NCBI GenBank assembly: GCA_001949185.1 | Contig: BDGG01000001.1 | Coordinates: forward strand, 7,786,654-7,850,653 | Length of the DNA stretch: 64,000 nucleotides | Direction of reading: 5' to 3' | Source of the DNA: Ramazzottius varieornatus | Lineage: Eukaryota; Tardigrada; Eutardigrada; Parachela; Ramazzottiidae | Shown here: piece after piece, positions 52,081 to 63,865 of the stretch | Numbering within the stretch: position 1 is the stretch's first letter | How the letters are laid out: the number at the start of each line of letters is the position of its first letter | The notes under the pieces: model-generated | What the model was told of the DNA's origin: nothing | What the model saw: only the letters and a program-made list of their open reading frames with translations | Database searches by the model: none | Position numbers and translations under genes: made by a program

Positions 52081-55000
52081 TATTCGACCCGTTCTAAGTA
52101 GTCGGCATGCATGAAGTACCAGGCGCGTCCCATAGCCTAATTGAAAAATATTCGAACTTTGGACCTGACGTCACGACTCGAGTCATGTCAGATAGCGAAA
52201 TGTTGACGCGCAAACTTTCGAATTAAAGGTGAGACTCCGCTGGCGGACATCCGCTGCTGCCATCGGCGGCACCGAAAAACTTAACGGTGGGTCTTCGATG
52301 GCCCAAGTTAAATTTGTCCGTTGAGTGAAGAAGTTTGATGAAGGTGCTTGTCACGCTCTTCTGTGAGATGCGGACTAAGTTAAGACTTAGTCACGCACTA
52401 CCTTACAAGTGATGGGAGGAGGCGCGCACATTCACCCTAGGCTTATTAACCAATCAGAACTCGGGCGATTTCTGGTGAAGCACAGCCTTGTGGCCAAGTT
52501 TGCTAAATACTATTCAGCACTTGAATGACTGTACGTTGACCACTATCAAATGAATCCACTCTTTCTGGTATGGCAAAGCCAGGTTCACATTTCGAACCAG
52601 TGGACTGGAGAGTCCTGGTGCCAGCCCAGAAAAATACGTTTCGCATGACAGCGTCGCCCTGCCCGGTTAGGCGTATAGAGATTGTAAAAAAAGGATTGCC
52701 CCATGACAGCTATTTTTCCTGTACCGCGGACGTTTCAGGAAAAAATCCCCACTACGTGGCATTGCGCATGGCTAAGATAGTCGTATGTTCCGTCTCCGCA
52801 GCACATTATGTTTATGAGACTAGCTAGTGGTTCTGACCACTGGGAAGGTCGAGCAAAGGAGGCAAAAGATTATGGGCCACACATTTCTACTGCGTAACGT
52901 TTCAATTGCGAGTAAAAAGTTTCTGTGACCCGGATCAAGTTACGCATTTGTTTTCAGTACAGAGTTTGCGATATGTGAAAACTCGAAGAATGTGATCGTC
53001 CATTGAAATCTCGACAGACTTGAAAGATTATTGGACTGATTATTGGAATTATTTAGCCACTTTTCGGCATGTTAGATGTTAGACCTTTAACCACAATTCG
53101 AATGAAATATGCCAGCTAGCCAGGGGAGAGACTGATTAGACTAAGTGATATAATTTATTCAGAATAAGATGAGGAAAGGTCAGGGCACAGGGAGATACGG
53201 TATTGGATATGGGGCTAGGTTCGGACAAGGAAGTCTAAGGAGAGAGAAGAGTTCGAAGGGAGGCTAAACTCAGAATGACTTGAACGATGTTCGTAAAGTT
53301 AAGATGCGAACAAGGAAGTACATTCGACCGATGGTCAAACAGTCTAGCGGAGAGGAAAGGGTCGAGCATGGAAACTTCCACAGCTTACTCTGTACAGTAT
53401 CGAATAACAAACGATTAATATTGTTAGGGAACTAATACAGAATAGATTTCCGTGGGCTGTTATAAAATTATGTCACTCTGGTTTCGTCCCGATAAGGTAG
53501 CAATGTACTCGTAGTACCGCGCCTCCGTTGCTCGTTGCTTGACGTGCTGAATCAAACTTCATTTCGAAGTTCGCACAGACCCAACTTCGGTTTGCCACAT
53601 GGACACCGTGAGCCAGGATCACCCGAAAGGTATCATAAAAATATGCGTACAAAAGCAGGGAAAAGTTTATAGTCAGACCGCAGTAACGGGCTGCTGGCTC
53701 AAAAGATGGTTACGCAGAATACTACACGACCCTTCAGGCACAGATACCACAACTCGATTCAACAGATCTTTCAGTAAAGAGGAACTCCTACGAAAATCTA
53801 TTAGTATAAAGTCTTGATATGGTCCCTCGTGTTTCGACGCAGAGACCGATTATTTACACTGTGTAGACTTGCATCCAGTACTTCTCTTTCAGGTCTCGAA
53901 CACAAGGCTCGAAGATTCGTTTCTTTACATCGTCGACTTCCGCGGCTTGCTGTTCTCTGCCTTGGAGCTTTACTGTTGGTTCGACAATCCAGGCCAGTCA
54001 CCCTTTCTCGGTCGGTAATGGTGATAAGAACAACGTGCGCCAATTTAGTGGGGTGATGATTTTTCCCATTTCTTCGGTCGTATTATTGATAAATTCAAAC
54101 CACAACACTTAAAAAAACGAGGGTATCGAAATATTGATTGTGACCAGCGACAGAAGTTTTCGAACTAAGGGTTCGACTTTGCACCTGTAAGCGATGCGTT
54201 AAGCACGAGTACTTGAAGGTGACGAAATGTGACGGTTTTCTTTTTAAGCTTTCGAACATATTGTAGGAGGAACTCACTGCGCTAAGGGGGTGTTTAGCGA
54301 CTCTCGTCATTTAGGTCGCCCATGGGAAGGCAGGTACCACACCAAACTCAACACAAGTAACGGTGCTTGCAGTGGGTGAGGCGAAGAAGACAAGACGACG
54401 AGGGAAGTGAAGAGAACGATGAACAGCTCAAGCAAAACTTGTTGTAGTTTCGTTGTTTGGCGGGTCTTCTGATCACCCGCTGCATACCATGTCAAGAATT
54501 TCAGAAATCAAAGAAGTATTCAGGAGCAACATTGTATTCTGCGACCCCATACTCAGTCATAATCGTCTGCCTCGAAAGCTTCTTCTACGACGCTAAGAAG
54601 AAATTCGTGCATTTCTTTTTGTAAAGAGTGCAAAACGGACTTTCGAAAAAACCGGTTTTTGCCAAAATTTCGTTCAGAAAAAGTATTTTGTATTTGCAAC
54701 GTTCAACGTTCACCAATACTGCAGCAGCTATTAACTGTACCGACAGCGCTATGACATCATCGCCATGGTATTACGGTAACTTGAACATCATTGTGTCCGT
54801 CAGTTTGGACGAAAAGAACGTACCGGAAGTGGGACGCAGCAGAACTGGCTTCTAATGGAAGTTGTTTACAATCGACAAAATTTTTCGAATTCTAACCACG
54901 AAAATCATTTACATTTAACGATACTGCTCACCCTGCCCACACAGACGGAAATGTGCGACTTGATTACTTGATTACCCGTGTCAAAGCATCGTGTAACTCA

Positions 55001-55359
55001 TGTGTGACGTAATTTCAGACTTTACCTTGGCTTGCTGTTCGGCGAATGTTTAGCAGGCTCTGAACTGAAATCGAAAATGTTTAATGCATTTCGAGCGACC
55101 GGTCTGTATTTAAAACCTGTTCGCCCTAAGAGCGACATTCCATTGACTGAATTTTTAAGCGAATCCGGCATGACCGATAATCTGAGTCAACAGAGAACCC
55201 AACATCGAAGGGATTATTTTCAGGGTACTTTCCGGGGTTTTTTCGTGAGTGTTTAATAATCCACCGAGCACTATACAAAAGATTTCAGTTATCTACCGGG
55301 ATGATATTAATGGGGATAGTATTAATAGTTACATCGGTGAAGCATTTCCTTTTGCCGCA
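52081..55359. other. Intergenic region, no gene seen
   Basis: About 3.3 kb. Frames such as 52570-52827, 53599-53817 and 54628-54855 show no signal peptide with splice partners and no family match. A lone GTGCGCCAATTTAG near 54034 recalls one arm of the palindromic repeat. Confidence 0.4.
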
Positions 55360-57416
55360 TTATGGCTTGTTACGAGCTTTCATATTTTGAATTGGCGAAG
55401 GCACTTCGTTAAGAGAAACCGTACAGCCAGTAGCTTCCGTCAGCCGTTCCTCTGGACAATGTATCCATCCCTCTCCTTCAACTGGACTTTTTAGCGGGTA
55501 CGTTGCTGCAACCTACAGAACGAAAGTAGCCACAGCGTACTTGCTGAGTTGAACACGATCTGAAGAACCTCGCGGCTGTCAGAAAATTCACCTGTAGCTT
55601 TCCTGGCTCCATTTCGTAGAGCATTTCTCTCTTATGCAGAATTCTAAGACAATCAAGCTCGTTGGCGAACCATCGACAGACTCGTCTTCGCTTCATCTGA
55701 ACTTACGTTCGGTTGTTCATAAAGAACACGCTATCCACTGTTGGTGGAGCGCCGCTGATTTCGTTGAGGCTTCGAACCTCATCACTCGGCTTGACGGGTA
55801 ATTTCTCATCCGGATAGAAGGCTTGAAAAGTTGAACCTACAACCTTAGTACTCCAGATCAACTGAGACAGGATGAACATGACATTACGGACCCATGTACA
55901 AAACATCTGGCTCACCAGAAACTGCGATGAAGGTGTGGTTGTTCAGCTGGAACACACCATCTATCGGCGACATCAACCCTGGGAAGCCGCTTTTTATCCG
56001 TCGGAACTCGATCGTCGATAACCCAGGCTTTAGACCATTGCGATATTTGTGATACCGGTCTCCCTGAGAACAAAGGACAAAAAATTATCTTTCGACCTAA
56101 ACAAATTAGTGAAACAACGTACTTGGAAGAGGTAGTCAGAGCCTTTGATACTGACAGCAGCCAAGAGTCCTCGGAGAGCTGGGTCCAATTCAAATGGCTG
56201 GTCGTCTACTGGGTTTCCGTCGGTGTCGAAGCGGTAAACGTTCTGGCCCTTGATCGCCAGAATGGCATCGCCGATCGTCAGGATCTTATCAAACGGCATC
56301 TACAGTAAGGACGCATCGCTCAGTGTTTTGAATAATTTTTCAAACCTTTGTCATTTTGAGGGTTAACTGACGTCATCGCAGACTTTGGGCCGGGGAATAG
56401 GCGAACACTTCAGCAGAGCGATCTGGCTTCCGTGGTCTGAAACTGCTCGCTGAGCCAGCATTCTTTTCTGCGAATGACCTTTCCCGCTTCGTAGGAGAAA
56501 TGAAGGGACGCTATAGGGGATTGCAGCAAAAGACCTCGCCAATCCCGGAGCATATTCTGAAACAAGTCCTCCACCAGCGCCACCGCCCCCGCCACCGAGG
56601 GACGATAACAGGAACGGAAGAAGCAAATTCGACCCGTGACCACCTTCTTCGCTTCCACCACCAAACGAAGACAAAGCTGCAACCACGATACAGTTGCATA
56701 ATTAGACGTATAGAGATACAAACAAAACAAACTTGTAGAAGTACACGCATGCGTCTCAAGTCCTAGCCAGAACACGGTGGAGAAAAAAGTGTGCGTCAAG
56801 ACTTTTATCTCGCTTAAGACAAAGGTAGGGCGCGTGCGCGTACGTGCTTTGGGTGTGGGTTTACCGAGAAGCGGGAGAAGGGCTTGGAGGACCGAGTTGA
56901 TCGATGCCGGCGAGGGGATGGGTGGTTGGGTGGCGCCAAGTGGCGGAGGTGGAACGGGAACCTGTCGTTCGAAAGGAGCAGATGGCATTGGTGGGGCTTG
57001 ACCCTCGAAGAAGAGCTGGTCGGCATACGACCCAGAGTACGGAGCGATCATAGTGGTGGTTGATGCAGGAGGGCTCCAATCCAGAGAGGGGAGCTCTAAA
57101 GCTTTGACAGCTCGTTTATGTCGACCAAGTACTACAGATAAGAGCTGGTCCAGTATCAATGTAAATGGTGTGAGAACGGCAACAATATGGCTACTATGGT
57201 CATAAGTTCACCTGCTCTTCGTTCCATTTTACTCTGATGCAACGGGTCAAAAACACGTACGTCCTAAAAATAACCGAGCAAATCGAACAAGATGATCCAA
57301 ATACAAAATGACGAAATCCGGGGGAAAAAGATAGTCTTGATTACCTTGGTGTCAGAGCAGACAAGCATTCCCAGAATTTCGACCGCAAGCAGTATCCCGT
57401 CATTCTTTGGCCACAT
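55360..57416 (-). CDS. Secreted hemopexin-domain-only protein A
   Basis: Exons: 57345-57416, 56865-57144, 56372-56676, 56123-56299, 55916-56063, 55707-55836, 55592-55643 and 55360-55512; 438 residues, all phases agree. Exon 1 is a signal peptide (MWPKNDGILLAVEILGMLVC). Exons 2-3 are low complexity: proline-rich (VPVPPPPLGATQPPIPSP) then glycine-rich. Exons 4-8 form the hemopexin propeller: PKVCDD with the blade-1 cysteine, FDKILTIGDAILAIKGQNVY, then a second blade with IDGVFQLNNHTFIAVS, a third with TVDSVFFMNN, and a closing GWIHC matching the SNSWLNC end of matrix metalloproteinases, whose disulphide joins blades 1 and 4. No catalytic domain is encoded. Likely an extracellular binding or structural protein. 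Confidence 0.75.
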
Positions 57417-58506
57417 TGCTACTATAGGTACTGCGTCAGAAAACCATTTGGAAAACTCTGAGATCTTTTACAAAGTGCCCGCGTCGCATCAAGATCTTCA
57501 GATGATATCAGTTTGGATACGCTGCTGATCGTCGAGTTTTCGCGTCAGTCTTCCGGATGACCAGCTTGACAAGGGATCGATGTTAAACTTAGGAAACCAC
57601 CCGGGCCTTAGGTATCGTTGATTAGCTGATGCATTACGATTAGCGCCAGGATTTTGCGTCAATGTCCGATTTGAGCTCGCACGTACCACGAGCCACTTCC
57701 GGGTTTCCCCGTCGCGGTGAGTCAACATCACGCTCAGAACCTTAGTTGATAAAGTTGTTTTACTGGAGGACTGAATCTCATCGTTGACGCATCAGCTAGC
57801 TTAGATTAGAATTAGTACGATCAAGCCAGTAGACCGGCTCCGCAATCTTCAATACAATTCTTTTATCCGAGTTCATACCGACAGCTTCGTCATCTTACCT
57901 TGTTCGTATGAAGAAAACCAGGATCCTAAATTCAGGTGTGCTTGATTGCATACATAGGATCTTCCCTGGTTTCCAGTCTGACATTCAAATCACGACTCTT
58001 CGCATACCATCTGGATCCGATCCTGTTCTACTTTATTCAGTATTTGGTTCTTGCCAAATTTAATTGTTAGTGTATTTCAGAAGTCGAATTTGATTCTTAG
58101 TGTATTCAAGAAGTCGATTCGCGGAGACATAGGGACCGAGATGAACACGGACGCCAGCTGCGATCAGTGCGGTGAACGAGGCAGCGATGAGGATAATCCT
58201 GGATCAAGAGTCAAACCGAGGTGTCAAACAGCTGATCTGGTCACTGCCACTACCGTCCAGCATTTAGGATCCTGGCACATGCTGCTAATCTCCTTACCTC
58301 GTGCGGTCAGCAGAGACGTAAATCCGCGACGCCTTCATGCCGTAATCGCAGGGAAGTGGTGTGCGACGTAGCCACGCATAAACGGGCAACACGCTACTAT
58401 TTCTTGCTCCTCAGGTTTGACATTACTCTGAACTTCCGCATTGCCAAACGGACAACCAGTGTTTAATTTGCAGGTGCCTCCTCGATAGACAATACCGTCC
58501 ACGCAA
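57417..58506. other. Head-to-head spacer between hemopexin genes A and B
   Basis: About 1.1 kb holding both promoters; the symmetry centre of the cluster falls here. It includes a short direct repeat (TTAGTGTATT.CAGAAGTCGA near 58068-58115). No gene supported. Confidence 0.4.
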
Positions 58507-60295
58507 ATGAGGTATCACGGAGCGCTTCTTCTGTTGGCGATATGTTCGGCCATTGGATTTTCGGAGTCCACCAACATCCGCCAAGACCTGGCTCGTAAGC
58601 AAATAATGAGGTGTTCATTGACTGCTGGCTTAACTGCAGATGTCTTTCGTTCATAGCGCGCTTGGAGCGGGAACAGCGTTCCATCATGTCTTCTGAGCTC
58701 TTGGCTATGAACATGATGCTGCCGTTGCTGACTTCCGCAGCGCTGAATGCAAATAATGCGGATAAACAGGCCAACCTCAACCAACGACAAATTCAGAATG
58801 AAGGAGCAGGTCAGCCAGCAGTTCCTGGCGAGCCTACCGCCGCTGCCTCGCCTTTAACCCAGTTGTTACCCTTCCTACGTAAGCGCCATCATCTCAACAA
58901 AATGCATGTTGTGTAATGGCAACTATACTTGTGTTGCAGTTGGTCCTTCTGGAGGTTTCGCCAGAAAAATTCTGGGTGGCGGTAGCGGTGGTAGTTTCGA
59001 GGTAGGCAAGACTGGTCGCCTCCTGACTAACGTCCTCCTGGCCAATGCTATTTCCAATGCGCTCGCACAAACACTTGCTACGACGACAGCGACGACGACC
59101 AGTCAACCTCCTTCGGCAAACTTAGTGGCTGGTCCGGGACGAAGGTCGCCAAAGAAGGCCGAACTTCGCATGACCAACGTGGCCATTAATAGAGTCACCA
59201 GTGAGACGGACCCGAAAGTGGTCAGAAGTCCCGCGACCGACACTGATGACAGATGTTCGTCATACGTGCCGCGAAGTCAAGTCTGCAATGACGTAAGTTT
59301 GGCTACCATTCTGTTGAGCGTCCCTCACACGTGGTCACTTTTTGGTCACTTTTCAGTTACCTGTGGATAAGATTCTGGCTTTGAAAAACGCCGTGGTGGT
59401 ATTCAAAGGGCGGAACGTATACCGGGTTCGTCCCAGTGGGGAACCATTCGACCTGGAACCGACGCTGATTGACGAGAAGGTCGAACCGTTAACTGCCGCC
59501 GCGGCAATTGGAGATGCCCAATACGTCTTCCAGGTACGTTTCTCTTGCACCATGCACATTTTCTCGAACGTTCCGGAAGAATCGTAAACAGTTGTAAACT
59601 GACGTTTCAGGGTGACAAATATACAAAGTATGATTCGAATTTCCGTCAAGCGCTCGGTGTCTTCCCGAAACCTGTGTCTGAAGGGTTCCCTGGTGTTTTG
59701 ACGCCAGTCGACGGGGTCTTCAAGCTAAACAACCACACTTACGTGTTCGTCTCTGGTAAAATGAGCTTTTATGGTTCTGTACATCTATTATGTACTGCGT
59801 AACATGATATCTCTTCCAGGTACCAAGTTTGTGTATTTCCAACCGGACGCGAACCCGCAAGTTGACCCGCGTTACAGCCCACAGTACTTGGATAATATTC
59901 CCGGTGCACCAGCTACTATTGATAGTGTCTTTACACTGAAGAATCGGAAGTAAGTTTGGCTTAGGTACTGGTAACTTCCTGCTTCAGCCTTAATCGTATT
60001 GATTCCGTAGGTTTCTGCACAAGGAGGGCTTGATCTACGAACTATCACCGGACGAAATGAAGGTAAGAAGTGGTGGGTAACGCCGGGGACAGTTCGCTCT
60101 TTTTCTATTAATAGCATTGCCTTTTCACCGAATGTATGCACGTCTGTGTTTATGAAGGTGACGAGTGAGATTCCGGTGTTAAGTACCACAAAGGAAGGCT
60201 GGCTGAAATGCCCGGACGTATTTCCAGCGCGCTGCAATCATCGTCAACTTGCCATCACAACAACGATGGCTTCTGAACCTTTCGCTCTGCCCTGA
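58507..60295 (+). CDS. Secreted hemopexin-domain-only protein B
   Basis: Exons: 58507-58594, 58657-58878, 58940-59292, 59357-59533, 59611-59755, 59820-59949, 60011-60062 and 60158-60295; 434 residues, phases agree. Signal peptide MRYHGALLLLAICSAIGFSE. A low-complexity region follows (alanine/asparagine-rich, then glycine and a threonine run ATTTATTTSQ). The hemopexin part has SQVCND, LPVDKILALKNAVVVFKGRN, GDKYTKYDSN with PVDGVFKLNNHTYVFVS, then TIDSVFTLKNRK and GWLKC. Exons 4, 6 and 7 are 177, 130 and 52 nt, identical to gene A. It was probably created by duplication with A in inverted orientation. Two further cysteines after GWLKC (PARC) extend the tail. Confidence 0.78.
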
Positions 60296-60692
60296 ATATC
60301 CGCATTGGTCGAGATGATAATTATAGGGCCCACCTTATGCACAATTTCTCACATCACGTTCTCTTAACGCTGAAATACGTATCTGTAATCGCTTCGGACA
60401 TCAGCTGCATAGACAGCTACGTTCATGGTTTGTTTTGCCAAAACTTTTTGTAGACAAAGCATGGGTAAATCACTTCTTCGAACTTGAAAGAGTCACGTAC
60501 TGTGGCGAAAGCAGTTTAGTTAAAGGAACTGCCGCTGCAAGTACTCGACGGAGCATCAGCGCACAGACTGGCCCACTTGACACGGCTTCAGCAAGCAGCC
60601 GATTCTGTGTGACCGAATAAATATCATCCACATCTCATATCGATATTAGTAAACATCCTGAAAACTCGCCACACGTGAGAGGCGCGAGTAGA
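60296..60692. other. Spacer between hemopexin genes B and C
   Basis: About 400 bp, tandem arrangement; no feature recognised. Confidence 0.4.
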
Positions 60693-62414
60693 ATGATGTT
60701 CACCTTCCCCATCTTGATTGCACTGAGCAGCTTTACCTTAGCATGGAGTGTAGCTCAAGCGTTCGAAGTGCCGTCACATTCTTCAATGCGACCTCCTACT
60801 CCTCCCGCTCCCCCTCCAAAGTCCCCACCCTCTTTCCAGGAAGCTAAGAGTAAGTAGGTAGGTATTTTTTGCGAATTGCGCACTTACTCCTTCTCGACCA
60901 TTATCTCGCTCGATCCATGGCGACTGCGTCAACACGGTTAATTCGCAGAGATTTTGGCTGAGGCCATAACTACGCTCAAGCCGGCGCAGCTTCGTGACGG
61001 GCTTTTGCGTTCAGCGGAAGGCGGTTTTATGGGATCGGCTGAAGGTATCGGGGGACTCTTGGCTCAGTTACTAAAACTGGAAGCTCTAATGGCTGCCCTG
61101 TCACCGCCCGCCGCTTCACCGCCTGCATCAGGCAGTGGCGCCGCTCCCCCGGCACCACCACCAGCCGCTGGAACTCCACCAGCCGGTGGGACCCCACCAG
61201 CGGCCGGCTCTCCACCAGCGGGCGCTCCTCCGCCTGCGGGCGGCTCTCCTCCGGATTTGTCGAAGCTGTTATCCCGTAAGCTAGCCTTACTTTGTCGGTT
61301 CGATGCTATGCAAAGGCAGACATGTGTACTTTCCAGTGATGGCGTTGTCGGGCGGCTTTGGAAGTGGCGACGACGCGGATGAAATGGCACTTGGATATGA
61401 CGACAGAAATACGGTCAACTGCACTTCCGACGGGATAACGCGCGGCATTTGCGATTCCCATGTATATTGAGAGTGATGGACGCTCTCTTGGCCATACAGC
61501 GCGCAGACTGAGCCGTACATATTTTTTGCTCTTTTTGCAGAACAGCATCAACAACTTGATAACCTTCCCGGATCACGTCTTGGCCGTGGGTGCAGAAGAT
61601 GTCTTCAAGGTTGCGGCGGACGGTACGCCAATCGATGCCTTTGGAGACCCGAAGTTCTACGTCTTCCAGAAGCTCAACGGCACGCCCACGGCCAGTCTAC
61701 AGATCGAACACCTCTTCTACGTGTTTTTCGTAAGTGACTTTAAAGGTCTCGTTGTGTACCTGTGTTTTATTGCGGTATCAGTGGCTTTCGTGTTTAGGGA
61801 ACGGAGGTAGCCTTACTGAACAATCAGACCAGCGCCACTTTCCACCAACGATTGCCTGTCAGAGATCTGTTCTTCAAAGTCGATCGGCCTGTAATCGGAG
61901 CCTTCCGATTCAACGACCATACTCTGACGATATTTTACGGTAAGTGCGCATATTTAATTTTCATAAATCAAAGGTGGTGAAAATCGTGACCGTGTCTTGC
62001 AGAAACCCACTTCGTTTTCTATCAACCACTGATGAATCCGCCCATTGATCCTCGCTTCAGTCCACAGCCAAATTCCGTCATTCCAAACGGTCCCGACAAG
62101 ATTGATGGAGCACTGCAGATAAATGGCACCAAGTATGGGCTCGAAATATTGGTTCCTACAGATATTGAACACGAGATGTGACGTTAACGTTATTTCATTG
62201 TAGTTTCCTGTATCGACAAGGATGGTTGTATGAAATTGCCAAGAACGAGATGGTGGTAAGTCCATGTTGAAGCATCCCTACTGTAACAGGTCCAGACAGG
62301 AGCCTCCAAAAAAGCTGTGTTTTCTTTGCTATGCAGGTGGTGGCTAAACGTCCTCTCCGCAAATCCAGAGGGGATTCTGGATGGATAAAATGCGGGCAAC
62401 AGTCCTGTAACTAG
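60693..62414 (+). CDS. Secreted hemopexin-domain-only protein C
   Basis: Exons: 60693-60849, 60949-61275, 61337-61461, 61541-61729, 61798-61939, 62003-62132, 62204-62255 and 62337-62414; 399 residues, phases agree. Signal peptide MMFTFPILIALSSFTLAWSV. The linker is proline/glycine/alanine-rich with tandem GGTPPAAGSPPAGAPPP-like units in exon 2. The hemopexin part has a CTSDGITRGIC segment, ITFPDHVLAVGAEDVFKVAA, then IGAFRFNDHTLTIFY, then KIDGALQINGTK, FLYRQGWLYEI and SGWIKC. Exons 6 and 7 (130 and 52 nt) match genes A and B exactly; exon 4 is longer by four codons. It is the most diverged of the three, probably a tandem copy of B. Confidence 0.72.
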
Positions 62415-63304
62415 GCTTTGGCTACTCTTTCCGTCCACTTCCCTCTTGGCGTTCGATGTCCTTGTGACCTTGTCGGTTAATCGAACGAAATAATCGCTGA
62501 TGCTAATATGTGACAGTCGTTGTGACGTGTTCAGAACTTGCGTACGTGCGGTACACTGATAGCTTTATTTTTTTATCTCCACGAAAAGAAAAGAAAAGTT
62601 AACTTTAGCAGAACGGACTCATGGAAGAGTGCTACAGTAGTTCTGTTCGACAGCGTTCCCGAGGGTCGGAGCTAGAACATTCTACCAACATAATACTGTA
62701 TTAGCAAAGGGAATCCTTAGACCTTCAAATGTACCTAGGGTTCACGACTTCGATGTTTCTGCGTTTCCGAAGTGCTTCTGTATTTCCGAGTCAGGTTCTC
62801 TTCCTGCGAGTTTTGTTTGTCTTTACCATAGTCCGGTCGTTCGAAATGCGTACCAAATTTTTGGATTTCTAAAACGCGAAAATCATTCAAAGTCATATGC
62901 AAGAACGAGCAAGTACTTGCGGACGAACCACGGGTTGGACATAAAGATACCGGAACCTGGGAAGGTGCATGTGAGAGCAAACTGAGACGGTGTTGCCGTA
63001 TGGTTAGCTTCAAAGTCAACTGATGGAGGCGTTTTTGCTTCTGAAAGTTGTATCTTCCTTGGTAAAAACCTTTTGTTGCCTTCATCGGCGCTTTTATCCG
63101 TGCGCCTGAATGAGTAGGTCGGTGCTTTTCTGAATCTGTTCCGACTAGCGTCAGAACCGTTGCAGGACGTGTTCGTTCTTACTGTCGTATTATCATTGAC
63201 CACAATTTGAAATTCATTGACCACAATTTGGACTGTACTTGAAGCACGAGGGTTACTTAAACCGGGTAAATTTTTCAATAGCATTTCAATAGCATTTTTC
63301 AGTA
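62415..63304. other. Intergenic spacer, no gene seen
   Basis: 3' flanks of hemopexin gene C and the right peptide gene. A small direct repeat (ATTCATTGACCACAATTTG near 63190-63230) is present; minus-strand frames lack support. Confidence 0.4.
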
Positions 63305-63445
63305 GCATTATTCAATGAAAAACCGGGCCGTTGGGTCTTGACGGACAGTAGAACCACGTCAGGTAAGACAATCAATTAATGGGCAATGAAATGATGTTCA
63401 CGCTTAATGAAGAGATTGACGCCTAAATGATATTCACGCTTTCAT

Positions 63446-63732
63446 TTAATCAGTACACCAGCAGGACGTCCACATAAAGCCAGAGCAGGAACCGCCACCT
63501 TTGGATCCTTTATCTATGCAGCACTGGTTACAGTTTCCTCCGTTACCCATTGGACAACCGGGACATCCGTCGTAGCCTGCCAAGGCTTGATCGATAACTG
63601 CAATACCGACGAGCAATTTTAGGGCGACGTGTTTCTCTTGGAAATGTTCTGCGGAACAATGAGAAGCCGTGATGTCTACTTACCGAGGAAGCTGCACACC
63701 ACAACGAGGACGAAAAGAACAGCGTATTTCAT
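63446..63732 (-). CDS. Small secreted cysteine-rich peptide (CS-alpha-beta/defensin-like), right copy
   Basis: Exons 63684-63732 and 63446-63597, the same sizes as the left copy (49 and 152 nt), and the same 86-nt intron with few differences. 66 residues with the same signal peptide and the same eight cysteines. The mature peptide differs from the left copy at one place, PMGNGG instead of PMSNGG. Near-identity of exons, intron and promoter means a recent duplication or ongoing gene conversion. Confidence 0.72.
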
Positions 63733-63857
63733 GGTGAGCGTTTGCAGTAACCGGGAAACGAAGAAGCCAGTAAGTAGGCAACCGATGGGGAAAGGCAAAC
63801 TGCATGTGCCAACCAAGTAAAGTGCGACAGTATCTAAACAATCGAAAGGTGTCACGG

Positions 63858-63865
63858 CTTTTATA
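63858..63865 (-). promoter_or_regulatory. TATA box of the right CS-alpha-beta peptide gene
   Basis: CTTTTATA on the plus strand (TATAAAAG on the minus strand), at the same distance from the ATG as in the left copy. Confidence 0.6.

Noticed and set aside
52570-52827. 85-codon plus-strand frame
   Set aside because: No signal peptide, domain or splice context; indistinguishable from random opening.
61027-61390. Minus-strand glycine/alanine-rich frames
   Set aside because: Antisense of the proline/glycine-rich exon of hemopexin gene C.
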